A DNA stretch of 64,000 nt, from positions 1 to 64,000 of the forward strand of contig MNCI01030518.1 in the NCBI GenBank assembly GCA_015680685.1, read 5' to 3'. The position numbers were made by a program, and so were the translations under genes. Below, piece after piece: positions 20,132 through 31,720 of the stretch. The notes under the pieces were generated by a model that was not told the DNA's origin, searched no databases, and saw nothing but the letters and a program-made list of their open reading frames with translations. This DNA comes from Gnetum montanum (Eukaryota; Streptophyta; Gnetopsida; Gnetales; Gnetaceae). Position 1 is the stretch's first letter. Each line of letters begins with the position of its first letter.

Positions 20132-23100
20132 TTTAAGAATAAACTTCATTTTTTTCCAAGTCTGCTGATCACAATTTGACCATTGAACAAGTACTTTGCT
20201 AATAGTTTTATTTCATAAATTATTGGTTTATTGGTTTTTAATTGTAATGGTTTTAACTTCAAAGCTAGCATTGGATTGTAATGGCAACATATTCTAGTCT
20301 AAGATATATGGTACATCATTTTCATGAAATTTCATAAGCAAATTTACATGGAAAATTAGGTGAATTTTTAAGGTTGCTGGAAGATTTAATTAATATGCCA
20401 CTTCACCAATTCTTTCAAAAAATTCAAAAGGTACACAATATCTTGGTGCTAATTTAGTATATTTTCTAAGTTTAAGAGAATTCTAATAGCTTTTTCTCTC
20501 AATATCTTCCACTTGAAATTCTTTCTTCAATTGATGTTGATTTGCATATCCCTTCTTTTGTTTAACTCTTATGACAATTTTTTCCATTATTTTCATTTCT
20601 TCTTCCTTCCATTTCATTCTTAAGGTTGGATCTACCTAGGTTAGTGGTGTATGACAATTATGTTCATATACTACTTTGAATGGTGTTCAATGTATGGAAC
20701 CTTAATAATTATTATTATAGGAAACTTTTGCTAAGTGCAAGAAATTCTCCCATGTTTCTGGTCTACTTCCAACATAGCTTCATAGGATATCTTCTAGTAT
20801 TTTATTTACACATTTGGTTTGCCCATCGGTCTCTAGGTTGTAAGTTATGAAAAATTTCAATTGGGTTCCAAGGTCTTTGAAGAAATTTTTCCAGAATTTG
20901 GATATGAACTTGGGACCTCGGTCCAAGGTTGTAGATTTTGGATATCCATGTAATTGAAATACTTCTTGTACAAATTATTGGGCTACTTCTTTACTTTTGT
21001 TTGTATATTTCAAAGTTATAAAATGTAACATCTTTGATAGACAATAAATGACTACCAAAATCATGTCATTTTCCTTTTTGGTTATTGGCAATCCCACAAT
21101 GAAATCCATGGTCACATCTTTCCATTTCTAGGTTTGCACTTCTAAAGCTTGTAATAACCCACTTGGTTTCCTCTGTTTAGCTTTTATTTTTTATCAAGTT
21201 AGATAATTTTTAATGTACAAGGACACATCATTCTTCATTCCAGGCTAGAAATAAGATTTATATATCATCATATAATTCCTAATATAACCTAGGTATCCTA
21301 CATATGGTACTTCATGTACTTCACACAACAACCTTAATCTCTAATTTGCTTCTAGTATGTACACTCTTTATCCTTTCATCAATAATCCATTAAGGGTAAG
21401 TTTATATTGAGGCTAAGAGAAAATATTGGTTAAAATATTCTTACAATAAGGATCTTCTTATATTTATTCCTTAATTTCTTCTTTCATAGGGGTCATTACC
21501 ACTTCTATCATCAAGTTTCACATTTGACTAAGAGCATCAACTACCACATTTTTCTTACTAGGGATATATTTGATTTCAAAATTATATTCAACCAATAATT
21601 TTACCCATTATGATTGATGAGTATTCAAAATAGGCTATCTCTACAAATATCCTAAATGTTTATGATTTATTTTTAGTACAAATATTTTTTCACAAAGATA
21701 ATGTCTCCAAACTTTCAAATCATGAAGAATTGCTAGTATCTCTAAATCATGAGTTGAGTAATTTACCTTAGCTCCTCATAATTTAAAAGATTCATAACAT
21801 ACCACTTTATCTTCTTATGAAATAACTACAATAAGTCCTATTCTACAAGCATTCGTGAATGCTTCAAATGGTAATTATTCATCTAGAATTCTTAGAATAG
21901 GTGCTATTATGAGTAACATCTTTAATATGAGGAAATCTTTGCTATATTTTCCATCAAACTTGAACACATGCTTTTCTTGCAGAAGGTCAATCAAAGAGGA
22001 TACTAAAGAAAAATAATCTTTAATGAAATGTCAATAAAAACTTGCTAATCCTAGAAAACTATGAACCATTGTAGCATATTTTAATTCAAGCCAATTTTGA
22101 ATTGCACTAAACTTTACTAGATCTACTTGCAATCCTTTCTTAGAAACTATATGACCCAAATAAGAGGCTTCTTCTTTAAATAGTTCACATTTACTTAATT
22201 TATGTTTCAACTAATTCTCTTTAAGAATTTCCATTGTAATTTTCAAATGTTTGACGTGTTCTTCTCTTAACATAGAATAAACAAGTATCTCATCCATAAA
22301 TACTATAACAAATAGATTAAGATATTCATGGAAAATAGTATTCATTAATGCCATAAATGTTGTAGCTGCATTAGTTAATCCAAATGGCACCACAAAAAAT
22401 TTGTATAATCCATACCTAGTTCTGAAAGTAATTTTCTTAATATCTTTCTCCTTAATCCTTATTTGGTGATAACTTTATTGTAAATCAATATTTGAAAAAT
22501 GACATGCACCCATAAGTTCATCAAAAAAATCGTCAATTATAGGCAAAGGATAAGTATTTTAAATTGTCACTTTAAAAAATGCCCTATAATCAATGCATAA
22601 TCTCAACATATCATCTTTTTTTTTAACAAATAAAACTGGTGATATGCTAGGTCAAATTTTCCCTTCTTTCAAAATTGGATCTAACTATACATTTATTTCT
22701 CTTAATTTAGAATTAGAAAAATCTATATGGGGCCTTTGAAGTAGGTTTTGTACAAAGGAGAAATATCAACAGCATGCTTAATAGTTCTTTTTAGAGGCAA
22801 TTCTCTAGTTTCACCAAATATCAAATCTTTATACTCCTCATGTTCTTTTGAAATCCCAATACCTAAAAATCTTTGAGGTTGGGTTACTTTAATGATCAAC
22901 ATCATAGCATCCTTTTTTTACTAGTCTTTTACCTTGCTTAATGGTTATCATGTGGATTTTCTTTGTTGTTCCTACATCCCTTAGAATATTGACTTCGTTA
23001 GTGGTTAGAAATTTTAAGATATGAGTTCCAAAGTGGGCAGTAATATCAAATTTTTGAAGGAAAGACATTCCTAAAACTGCATTGACATCACCTAGTTCAA

Positions 23101-23370
23101 ACTCAAAGAATTAGTCAATGAAAGATATGTCTTGCAAAGTAAATGTAATTTCTTTGTACCTAATATTCTTACTCACTATCATTCCATTTGCAAGTTCTAT
23201 CTTAATAATTTTTTTGGAAGATAAATTTTATTTCTATAAATTAATTAACTTTAAAGAAATAAAGTTATCACCAACACCACTATCAATCAAAAATTTAATT
23301 TTTTATCATTAATTGAACCTTTAAAAATTAGCAAAGAAAATTGAAATTTACGCAAACCTAATTTAGTTGA
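20132..23370 (-). pseudogene. Chromovirus pol: PR-RT-RNase H-INT-chromodomain
   Basis: Minus-strand frames give the whole pol in order. The protease (about 23310-22960) opens LIDSGVGDNFISLKL and has an AVLGMSFLQK-like end. RT (about 22850-22180) has ELPLKRTIKHAVDISP, PFGLTNAATTFMALMN and VFMDEILVYS, where the catalytic YxDD reads MDEI. RNase H (about 21960-21630) shows AFTNACRIG, CYESFKLRGAKVNYSTHD and HYLCEKIFVL. Integrase (about 21560-20300) has the GYLGYIRNY zinc-arm region, MDFIVGLPITKKENDMI and TLDRGPKFISKFWKNF with its Asp, then LETDGQTKCVNKILED. A chromodomain-like end (about 20270-20140: NKTISKVLVQW, then TWKK) abuts the polypurine tract. Stops and frame changes occur every 20-80 codons, so no product is possible. 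Confidence 0.88.
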
Positions 23371-23379
23371 TGTAGATAT

Positions 23380-24660
23380 CTTCTTCATGGCTATGGTGGT
23401 GGTTGGGATTTTTCCTTTATTCATATTTAGATTGGGTTTTTAATTCCTAAATAGATTGGTCCTTTGTACCTTTGCTTGCAATATCAGAAAATCTTCTTTA
23501 AAATGATCTTCAATACAAACAAAACATTCCAATTTCAATCAAGCTCTTTTGATCAATTTCTCTTCTACCATTTCTTCTCAAAGGGTAGCTTGTTGAAGGG
23601 TAGTTCATACCTGATTCAATTCTTCATAATCCTTAGCAATTATATATGCTTCATTAGCTATTTGAGGATTATGTGCTTGAGTCATAGGGATGAACTTTGA
23701 AGCTAATTCTGCCTCATCCTGATGGCTGACATACCAAGAGAGAACATATAACTTGTAATAATCCTCTACGAATCATCTTTCCAATATTAAGAAATCAAAT
23801 CTCATTTTGCACTCTTTGAGGAAAAAATTGGGTAAAAAGTTTTGTTCAAAATCTTGAAAAAAATTAAGCCAATTTGCAATCAAACCTTGAGATCTCACTC
23901 CATTCCACCATGTTATTACAAGTCCTCTTAAATACAAGGAGACAAATTCCAAATGTTCTTGGCTTGACATATTCAACATATCAAAGTAATTTTTCATTGT
24001 ATCAAGCCAATCCTTCACCTTGGCATTGGATTGAGGGGCTCCATCATAATGACATAATTTTACTTTCTTGGCATGAATTTGTATTAGCAATTCTCTAGGT
24101 GGATTAAGCCATTTTCCATATCCCTCATCTTTGATTTCTACTCTATGGCCTAAAGGAGGGATTTTAGTATCCTTCTAACTAGTACGTGCAAGTTGATTTT
24201 GGTGTGGATCTCTATGGGGAAGTTGATCTTGATCTTGGTGTTGATCCCTAGGTGGAATGTGGGTAGGTTTTGAAGGCTAAGTGAGATGGTCAATTAATTG
24301 CTTGATGGAGTATGCAAAGCAATCCATCATTTTCTATACATCTAACCATTTAACTTATAAACACAGGGATAATTTCCTAATTTCCCTAGATATATTCTAC
24401 ATCTCTATCTCAAACCATTATTTTAACTAACAAAGCTCTTCTTGAATATACCTAATCTCATTAATCTGATCCTCAAGGACATTCATCAAGACATTGACTT
24501 GGGTCTCCATCACACTCCAATGTATTGTTTAGGTTTTGGACATCGGTAAGTTGAAGAAATTAGGTATGCTGGAGATCCTTGGTCTCTATGGCCCCTTTTA
24601 TGGGTTTCAAAATAGTTAATAAGTTGTAGAAGAGGTTGAAACTATCATGCATTTCTTCTT
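23380..24660 (-). pseudogene. Chromovirus gag of element D
   Basis: The best open part is 24090-23773 (105 codons). It contains LCHYDGAPQSNAKVKDWLDT, FVSLYLRGLVITWWNGVRSQ and NWLNFFQDFEQNFLPNF, which correspond to the capsid motifs F.G......W and A..WW.......W..F...F of chromovirus gag. SFVEDYYKLYVLSW follows, and near 23490 a nucleocapsid knuckle reads CFVCIEDHFKEDF, where the last Cys of CX2CX4HX4C is replaced by Phe. The start is not certain. METQVNVLMNVLEDQINEI at about 24510 gives a helical N-terminal part in the same phase. It is followed directly by protease. Confidence 0.82.
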
Positions 24661-24689
24661 AACTAGCAAATCCTAATTTTTTTGGAACC

Positions 24690-26340
24690 TTAAATAATGG
24701 ATTAAAAGCTAATTTTCTATAACTTAAAACCTAAATCTGATCATTCCATTGAGTCTAGAAACTTCAAATTTATTGGAATTGATTTTTGAATTAAGAATGG
24801 GCTCCAAATTTAAAAGTTATGGTTCTTTTAAATTTGCAAAAATTTGCATAATTTTCAAGGCCTCTTGAGAGGTTGTCAATTCTAATTCTACTCCAATACG
24901 AGCAACTTTAATTATAGGATTTTTATTTTTGTCATTACAAAGGTGAAAATTTCAAATTTGAAAATTTATTTTTACATGTTTTTTTATTTGAATTAATGAT
25001 TTAATGATGAAATTTTAAATTTATTATTAATTGATGGGAATTTCAATTTTTTCATCAGTTGATGAGTAATTCAAAATTTTCCATTAGGTGATGAAAAATT
25101 TGCCATTTCATTTAGATGATAGTAATGGCTACAATGGCATGTTGATGATGGCTTGGGTGGTTGCTAGGCAACATCAGCTGCTTAGTTGGGTGCGTGTGGA
25201 AGCAATAGTAGTGTAGCATTTTCTACCATAGGTGGCAGTATTGAGGTGTCATTTGTGAGAGGTGGACACGAGGTCAATGGTGAAAGGTTGGTGAAGGGTA
25301 GTGATAGGTGCCATAGCCATTTTTGGAACCTTCCTAGGGCTTGCACAACTTGTTTTAGGATCTACATAATGCTTCACTAGGCCTGTGTGGCCCTTTACTA
25401 GGCCCATGCAACCTATCACTGGGCTTGCACAACCCTTTCTAGGGCTTACACGACCTCTATTGGCACATGTAGTTAAATAGGGTTAACATGACATATCCCA
25501 CCAGAAGAGACAATGGTTGATGGTAATGGAGGACACAAAAATAGGTGATGATTAGTTGTTTGATAGGCGATGATTAGCAGCAAGAGAGGAGATGACCAAT
25601 GACATGCGAGGTGATGATCGACAGTGTGATAGATGATGATTAGCTATAGGAAAGATGATGATTGATGGTAGGAGAGGCAATGATTAGTGGATAGAGAGGT
25701 GATGATCGATGATAGGAGAGGCAATGATCAATGGCATGACAAGTGATGATCCACAACACAACAAGAAATGATCTACAGTGTTAAAGATGGCATACGATGC
25801 ACGTGCACTGGTGACATAGAGAAATGACAATAAAAAATGGTGCAAGTTTCAAGTGTAGCAGTAGTTGTAAGGCATGAGGGATTGAGCGTGCAGCAACAAT
25901 GATTCATGCAGCAAGGTAGAAGGAGGAAGAACATAGGTAGAGAGTGGTGGAAAATGCATAGGACAGTGATGGTAGGTAAAATGAAGGTAGAAGAGTAGAT
26001 CGATAGGTGGCTTCAAAGTAGTTGACACATGTTAATAGAGGGTGGTCCTAGCTATGAATCCATTGTGATAGCCCTTTTCTTTTGACCCTTAGATCAGCCA
26101 TGGTGGTGTAGGGCTAGGCCCTATGGTCCTATAGCATAATGGTACTATTAGCCTAGTGGCCTCAAACCACTGGCCAGTCATGATGTTGCTAGTTGTGCCT
26201 ACAGGCCTTGCTATAGCTAGCAATAGTGTTGGTCATGGCCCCCTAATCTCAAAATGGTTTGTAAAGATGTTTTTTTAAAATATAAATTTAATATAGATTG
26301 GGGCTCAAGGTCAAACTTGACACCTCCCACCTACATTTTT
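24690..26340 (-). repeat. Leader repeat shared with element K
   Basis: Reverse-complemented, this stretch matches 61550-63160 from end to end: the TTGGGGCTCAAGGTCAA/GACCCCAAGCCCCAA border, the GTGATGATCG minisatellite, the GGGCTTGCACAACC segment, and an AT-rich part with CTAATTCTACTC and GATGAAAAATTTG. In both elements it lies upstream of gag in the element's direction, so it is a long conserved leader of this family. It is not coding. Confidence 0.75.
25500..25800. repeat. Diverged minisatellite, unit about 23-24 bp
   Basis: About twelve units with core GRTGATGATCGATGGTAG and a GAGAGGC-like link follow one another. Units differ at several positions. The homologous array in inverted orientation is at 61910-62300. 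Confidence 0.75.
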
Positions 26341-26628
26341 TTAGAAGAAAAAGAAAATTTTAAAATTATAAAAAAAAACTTTTTTTAATATTAAAATTAC
26401 ATGTAACCTAAGAAATGATATATCTTCTAAATCGTAATTAGATTTCGACAAAATTCATATCATTAGAATTATCACAAAGAGCACTATATGTTGAGCTAGA
26501 GATAATGTCATTTTAGTGAATCCAAAAATCAAAAAATCACAAAAAGTAAGTGTTGGCTTTATTTAATTATTCATTAACTTCAAGTTAAAACATCATGTTT
26601 ACTCCTGCTAAGATTCTTGTAGTTCTGT

Positions 26629-26636
26629 TATAAATA
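26629..26636 (+). promoter_or_regulatory. TATA box for the antisense block in element D
   Basis: TATAAATA lies 54 bases upstream of the first ATG of the plus-strand reading frame at 26690. The direction is opposite to the element. Its function is inferred from position only. Confidence 0.4.
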
Positions 26637-26689
26637 TGAGAAAAAGAAAGAGTTTGTTCATCATAGCTTAATATCAGTAGAAGATTAAA

Positions 26690-28906
26690 TGGTTTCATCA
26701 ATAGAGAAGCTTGAATATTTCTACCATCAAAAGATTCTAACCATCATCATCATGGCCCTAAAGCATCAAGCTTTTTCTTAACCTTAAGCTCCTGTAGGTA
26801 GCTCTCAATTAGCCACTATTATTTTGCATCAAAATAATGTACTCTCTACTTCTACATTTGTTTGTAGCTTACTTGGGAAGGAGGATTTTTAGTACCTTAA
26901 ATCTTCAAGGTTATATAATTTACTTTTCTTCCCTATTTTCAAAATGTCCCATTGCAAAGGTGTACTCATGGAATTGTTTGAATAGTATAATAGTAACAAA
27001 AGTTTCACTTCCCAATTAGTTTTTGAAGTAGTAACAATCATTCCCTCTAATATTCAAATATCCTTAGGATTTCACCAAGGAGAGGATCCTTTAATTACAT
27101 CAATTTTATTTCAATAATTTAAATCATTTTGCAAAAATGAATTATCTGATTATATTATTGATGTCGTTGTTGGAAAAAGCTAATTTCTTTGTGGAGATTT
27201 TATCAATAAGATTCACATTAAATTGTGTTTACTTATCCATGGCAAGGTTTTATGGCATTAATTCCAATAGTATGTTAGTGCCTATTCCATTTACATATTT
27301 CATGTTATCATAATCAGTAGAGTTTATGATTGGTCCTTATCTTAATTCTTTGCCTAGTATAATGCCATGATTGGAGTTATTGCAACTCTGCAAAATCCTA
27401 CTCAACCTTGTACCATATGTTGTATATCCTTGATCATGACCTTAATCCTAAGTTATGACCATCCAAAAAAACATTTTACTCACTACAAGCCCGATTTATG
27501 TCCTAAATTTCTAGAAGAGAATAGAGTTATTAGGGGTAGGAACGTGGGTGCCAAGAAAGGTCAAATGACTTTGCACCAAGCTCAGAATCAGGAGGAAACC
27601 AATGAGCTATTTATATGTATATATTCTTTCCTTATTTTTTCTTGTCTTTTTTTATGTATTTGATAGTGCAATCTAAGCTACAAAATGAACCACTTCAAAG
27701 TGCCCAAGTTAGAGTTGCACAGGCTAAAGATGTTTAAAGTACTTCAACCTTTTGTAAGGTTCAACCATGAGAACAAATCACACCTACCACTTACAAGTTA
27801 TATATATATAATATATAATAACTTATTTTAATGTCTTATTTCTTATCCAATAAATTCTTTTTTTTTTTTTACAAATTATTTTTTTTATAGAAGTAGCATA
27901 CTGGAAAATGTTCTGGCAACTCAATTGTAAAATAAGCAATCCAACAACAAGCTCAACAACAAAATACAAGACAAGATAAAGAAAAGGAACTAGAAGTAAT
28001 TTTTAACTATTTGAATGCTTGAATACTTTAATTTTACCTTTCATGTGTCTTTTAGGATGTTGACCATTTTTGTGTTGCAAATTTCTATGGAGTGGTGGTA
28101 CTTTATATAAGAGATGGATAGAGATGATGAAGGCACCACTTCTCAACAAACTTCCATCCTTCCATCTTTCATTCCTCCACCTAGATAACTAGGCATGCCT
28201 TCTTTTACTTTGATGCATGTAAGAGCTTCCTATTCACAGGCAATGCCAACACTAGCTCCTATGTCTATTCTAATGGTTCCTTCCTTCTTTATCTTGGGTT
28301 CTACTTATTTGATGGGATAAATAGTGGTGATTGCAAAAGAAGAACTCATACTTCTTTAGCATCTTAGTTAGCATATTTTTGATAAAAATCCCTATTCTAT
28401 TCATGAGAATCTCTACCACTTATGAGAGTCTCAGTCAAGCAACTTCAAGAAAAACTATGATTTGGTATAGGCTATAGTTTCATCATCTTTGCATCTAATT
28501 CTTGAGGATGCTCTAGAAGTTGTCAAAGATATAGAGCTACTCTTAAAAGAATTTGAGAGTGCTATGTTCCTAGCTCATTATTTAGAGATCCATGAATGGT
28601 ATCTTAAAATTGACAACAATGGACTTAAGGTAATTAGTTTTATTCTTTCCTCTTTCCATTTCCCCCTTTTGTTCGTAACTCATGAATGATTGATTGATTC
28701 AGATGGATATGTTGAACATCCAACTCAAGAGGAAGGAGGAATCAGTGGTTGTAATAAGAAGTACCACAAAATACATCAAACAATTATGTGATGGATTAAT
28801 GGGATGTAAGATGGTGCTCAGCAAGAAGGATGTGACTAATGAAGAATAGGAAGCACAAATGAAGATAGTCATAGATCTCATCGACTCATTCAACCATAAC
28901 AAATGA
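26690..28906 (+). pseudogene. Antisense multi-exon gene-like block in element D
   Basis: From ATG 26690 one phase can be followed to about 27605 through about ten stops, all of a kind one C-to-T change could produce. It includes GFHQGEDPLI, DYIIDVVVGKS, CGDFINKIHIKL and SYDHPKKHFTHYKPDLCPKF. A second single-phase stretch runs 28087-28633 and ends ALEVVKDIELLLKEFESAMF...HEWYLKIDNNGLK. A clean intron follows, from GTAATTAG (28630) to TTGATTCAG (28702), and the last exon reads MDMLNIQLKRKEESVVVIRS and ends with a TGA at 28904. A smaller GT-AG intron may lie at 27618-27665. I recognise no domain, and the C-terminal part is Lys/Glu-rich and helical. It lies between the 5' LTR and the leader of element D but runs against it, and element K lacks it. 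Confidence 0.45.
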
Positions 28907-29080
28907 TCACTATTTTTTTATTTATTTCTTCTATTTCACATGTTCCCCATTCTTGTATTCCATTTCTTCCCTTTTTGCAGCTTCTTACCTTACCTATATT
29001 ATACTTGGATATACTTCTATTGCACAATAATAAAAAATAAAATAATATTTTTCTTTCACTTTGGCTCCTAAATCATGATT

Positions 29081-29095
29081 TTCTTTGATACCAAA
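29081..29095 (-). promoter_or_regulatory. Primer-binding site of element D
   Basis: On the minus strand the bases read TTTGGTATCAAAGAA directly after the LTR end ...GTCACA. TGGTATCA matches the first eight bases of the usual initiator-Met tRNA site. Confidence 0.85.
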
Positions 29096-29602
29096 TGTGA
29101 CATCCCATTTCCAGATGTTGTAAAAACACTATTGCTTAATTTATTGAATTCATCATTTTCTTAAATAATATAATGAAAATAACATAAATACTTAATAAAT
29201 AAATTAACTAGTAAATAAATAATTGATGTTGTGGAATAGGAAAGAAAAATAGAAAAATGTTATTAATAGGGGAGAATACTATAACATTCTTTGGGTTATC
29301 TTCCTATGCCACTTAAGTCTTAGAGGTAATCTAACACTACCACCACAATTAGGCTATCTAGCTAGAAGGGAGATTAGTCCCTTCTTATCCCCTTTCACCT
29401 AGCTCTTGTCACTTTCCTTTCTAGGTTTTGCAACTCCATGTTGGCATGACATCTAAACCTAGCCTTAAATGGCATGGATCAAACCCATTCTCAAGGAATA
29501 CATGAAAAATTGTAACTCCTCACAACAAGGCACCCCTTCATTTGAAGGTTAATAAAATTATTATAATTTTTTTCCACCCTTAACAAGGGATGGGATTTTA
29601 CA
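29096..29602 (-). repeat. 5' LTR of element D
   Basis: On the minus strand it starts TGTAAAATCCC and ends GGGATGTCACA. It is the same length as the 3' LTR (507 bp), with substitutions but little net indel. Confidence 0.92.
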
Positions 29603-29989
29603 CATATAATATCTTTCATGCTTATTAAACACAATGATATACATGAGTGTTCTTAACAATCCACTTAACATCATCCTTGAAGCTTATAACTAGATTGTAG
29701 TATAATTTGTATGATATATTCGATTGGTCCAAAACTAGTAGGACCTATATCATTAATATTGTTCCTAGGGAGGGCATTAATAAATTATATAGAAATATTT
29801 ATGTAATCTTGATTTTAACTTTTATTCAAATCAAGTGTATATTTTAGTATTATGTGCATAGGTTGTGAACGTAAGAAAAATGGAAGATAGTGCTAAGAGG
29901 CCACCAAAGATCTCTAATAATGCACCAAAAAGGTGAAGGAATTTTCTCATCTTTGAGCATTTAGAGGATTAGATCCTTTCACTGGTTGT
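29603..29989 (+). pseudogene. First part of split older gene (F), interrupted by element E
   Basis: AT-rich upstream sequence leads to ATG 29880 and MEDSAKRPPKISNNAPKR. The element E target duplication GTTGT is at 29985-29989. Removing element E and one duplication copy joins this frame, in phase, to 47948, where it continues with ATPDDLIDALINMRPEDEL. That in-phase continuation across 18 kb supports a single coding sequence that was cut by the insertion. The protein family is unknown. It may be another retroelement-borne frame like those at 9451 and 36489. Confidence 0.55.
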
Positions 29990-31702
29990 TGTAACGATTG
30001 AAAACGTCGATGGTTGGAAAACACTGAGGGGTCGGCGGGCACGACAGTTTCGACCCCGTACCCATGAGAGGACCATGCTAGGTGTGTGCGGATACAGGGC
30101 ACCCTGAACAGTCTGGTTGATCAGACAAGGACTTAAATCAGCGTCTATATAGCCTTTTGCAACATATAATTTTAAACATGAAGAACAAAAATGCGAAGTA
30201 ATGCTTTTGAGTAAATAAAACAGAAAATAATGTAAAATACAGCAATAAGAAAAAAATGAACATGTGGTTAGAGAAGTGCATTGCTTCGAAGATACAAGTT
30301 TTCTTTGTGATAGTGGATACAGTCGGTTGCACAATGTGACGGAGTGCAAAGATCTTAAGGATAACTGAGACATGTAGAGAAAAATAGGTTGTGTGTGCTT
30401 GGGCACGAATTTAAGTGTTGACAATGTATGGATTCTACCAAGGTGGTAGAAAAGGGGACAAAACAGAATGCCAGCTGAAAATGCTAACTTTTTGCAGTGT
30501 CAAATAGAAAGTTTACAATGCTTGATGTTACAATGTGTTGGGAAGAGAATTTGAGTGCCAAAGAGAGGGGGAGTTCAAAATTCAGAAGAAATTCCAACCC
30601 TTTGAATGCTACTTTTCCAAAAAATTGAACCACTTTGAATGTTATTTTTCAGAAAAAATTCCAAACTGAACTTGAATGTTTCTTTTTGGAAAAAATTTCA
30701 AACTCTTTGAACGCTGTTTGTTAGGGTATTTATAGGGCTAAAGGGCACATGAAAGGGGCATTTTGGATGCCACATGCCCCAGGCCCTTGTTGTCGTGCTT
30801 GCGCTGCACGTGCCAGTATGACCGTAGGACGTACATGACCGTTGTGACTGTGAGCTTGCAATGCTGCAACTATGAGCCTGCCATGCCATAATTGCACTGT
30901 TAGCATTTGGAGATCTATGCCAACAGTCCAATTATGTGAACTGCATTAATATCGCTCAACCACCCGCATGCCCTGCTGTGCTTTGTAGCATATCATGCTT
31001 GGTGTAGCGTAGCACCCTGTCATGCGTTCCGTTGTATGGGTGTTACATGTTTGCTATGCTATGCTATGCTATGTAGCATAGCAACTGGTCTTAGTCATGA
31101 AAGCTTTTCCAATTTGCAAACTTTACTCCCTGCGAGACTTGCAAACTTATTGATTCTGCCCTTTGAGCTATCTTCTTTCTCTTTTGTAGGATTGCTATGT
31201 CTCGCTACGCCATGTAGCTCAGTGTAGCGTAGCAGTAGACATGGTCTGCCGCTATCCTGATGGAAAGGGACATTGTTGAAGGACTTAAAATTGGGCGTAG
31301 GGACTAGTTGTGAAGCTGTTGCCATGCTATGCTACGTCACGTGGTGTAGCGTAGCATAGCACTCCATTCTGCAATTATCTTCTGAAGCTTGCTATGCTAC
31401 ATAGTGAGGGGTAGCGTAGCGTAGTAGACTTCATGACTTAGAAAACTTATTGAACTGTTTCACGTATCTAGAATGCTGTTGCCAACTTTGTGCACCATTT
31501 CTGGGTAGGCTATCGATTAGGCAAGCTACTCGGGGGGATAGGCAAGGTGACCTGTAGAGCTTGTTCATGCCCAAAGTAGAAAATTTTCCAAACTGGCCAA
31601 CCTAAACTCAGAGTGTTCTTCTTCCAAAGAATTATCCTGGTGCTACGCAGATTATAAGGCCTGGTGAAGCAAGAATGACTTTGAATTTTTTAGAGTGTTT
31701 CA
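29990..31702 (-). repeat. 3' LTR of element E, with hairpin modules
   Basis: On the minus strand it starts TGAAACACTC and ends GTTACA, and it is 1713 bp long. Four hairpin-like modules made of GCTATGCTA/TAGCATAGC and GCTACGCTA variants sit at about 31051-31083, 31193-31233, 31323-31360 and 31388-31426, all upstream of the TATA box, hence in U3. A (GCTAT)4 run is at 31053-31073. The minus-strand open frame at 29969-30424 has no motif and is not kept in the other LTR. Confidence 0.9.
30727..30734 (-). promoter_or_regulatory. TATA box in 3' LTR of element E
   Basis: TATAAATA on the minus strand within CCCTATAAATACCC. It is conserved at 46984-46991 in the 5' LTR. Confidence 0.7.
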
Positions 31703-31720
31703 TTGGTCCCTCTTTGTCGA
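31703..31720 (-). promoter_or_regulatory. Polypurine tract of element E
   Basis: On the minus strand GACAAAGAGGGACCAA directly precedes the LTR start TGAAACAC, which is the expected place and composition for plus-strand priming. Confidence 0.6.

Larger units (their letters stand above)
19586..29602 (-). mobile_element. Complete Ty3/gypsy chromovirus (element D)
   Basis: This is a 10.0-kb element on the minus strand. The two LTRs are both exactly 507 bp, and a perfect target duplication CATAT lies at 19581-19585 and 29603-29607. In element order it has 5' LTR, Met-type primer site, an antisense gene-like block, a leader with a minisatellite, gag, protease, RT, RNase H, integrase, chromodomain, a G-rich polypurine tract and the 3' LTR. 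The chromodomain after integrase places it among the chromoviruses, whose integrase tail is thought to read histone marks during target choice. The LTRs differ at roughly a sixth of positions by eye, so the insertion is ancient. All frames carry stops. Confidence 0.92.

Noticed and set aside
25500-25800. CRISPR-like array
   Set aside because: Units are contiguous and diverged, with no conserved repeat separated by unique spacers, and the context is a plant retrotransposon leader.
29969-30424. 151-codon minus-strand frame in the 3' LTR of element E, beginning MSTLKFVPK
   Set aside because: The 5' LTR has the same start (46680) but the frame closes after 81 codons and drifts in phase; no domain. 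It is probably chance openness in R/U5.
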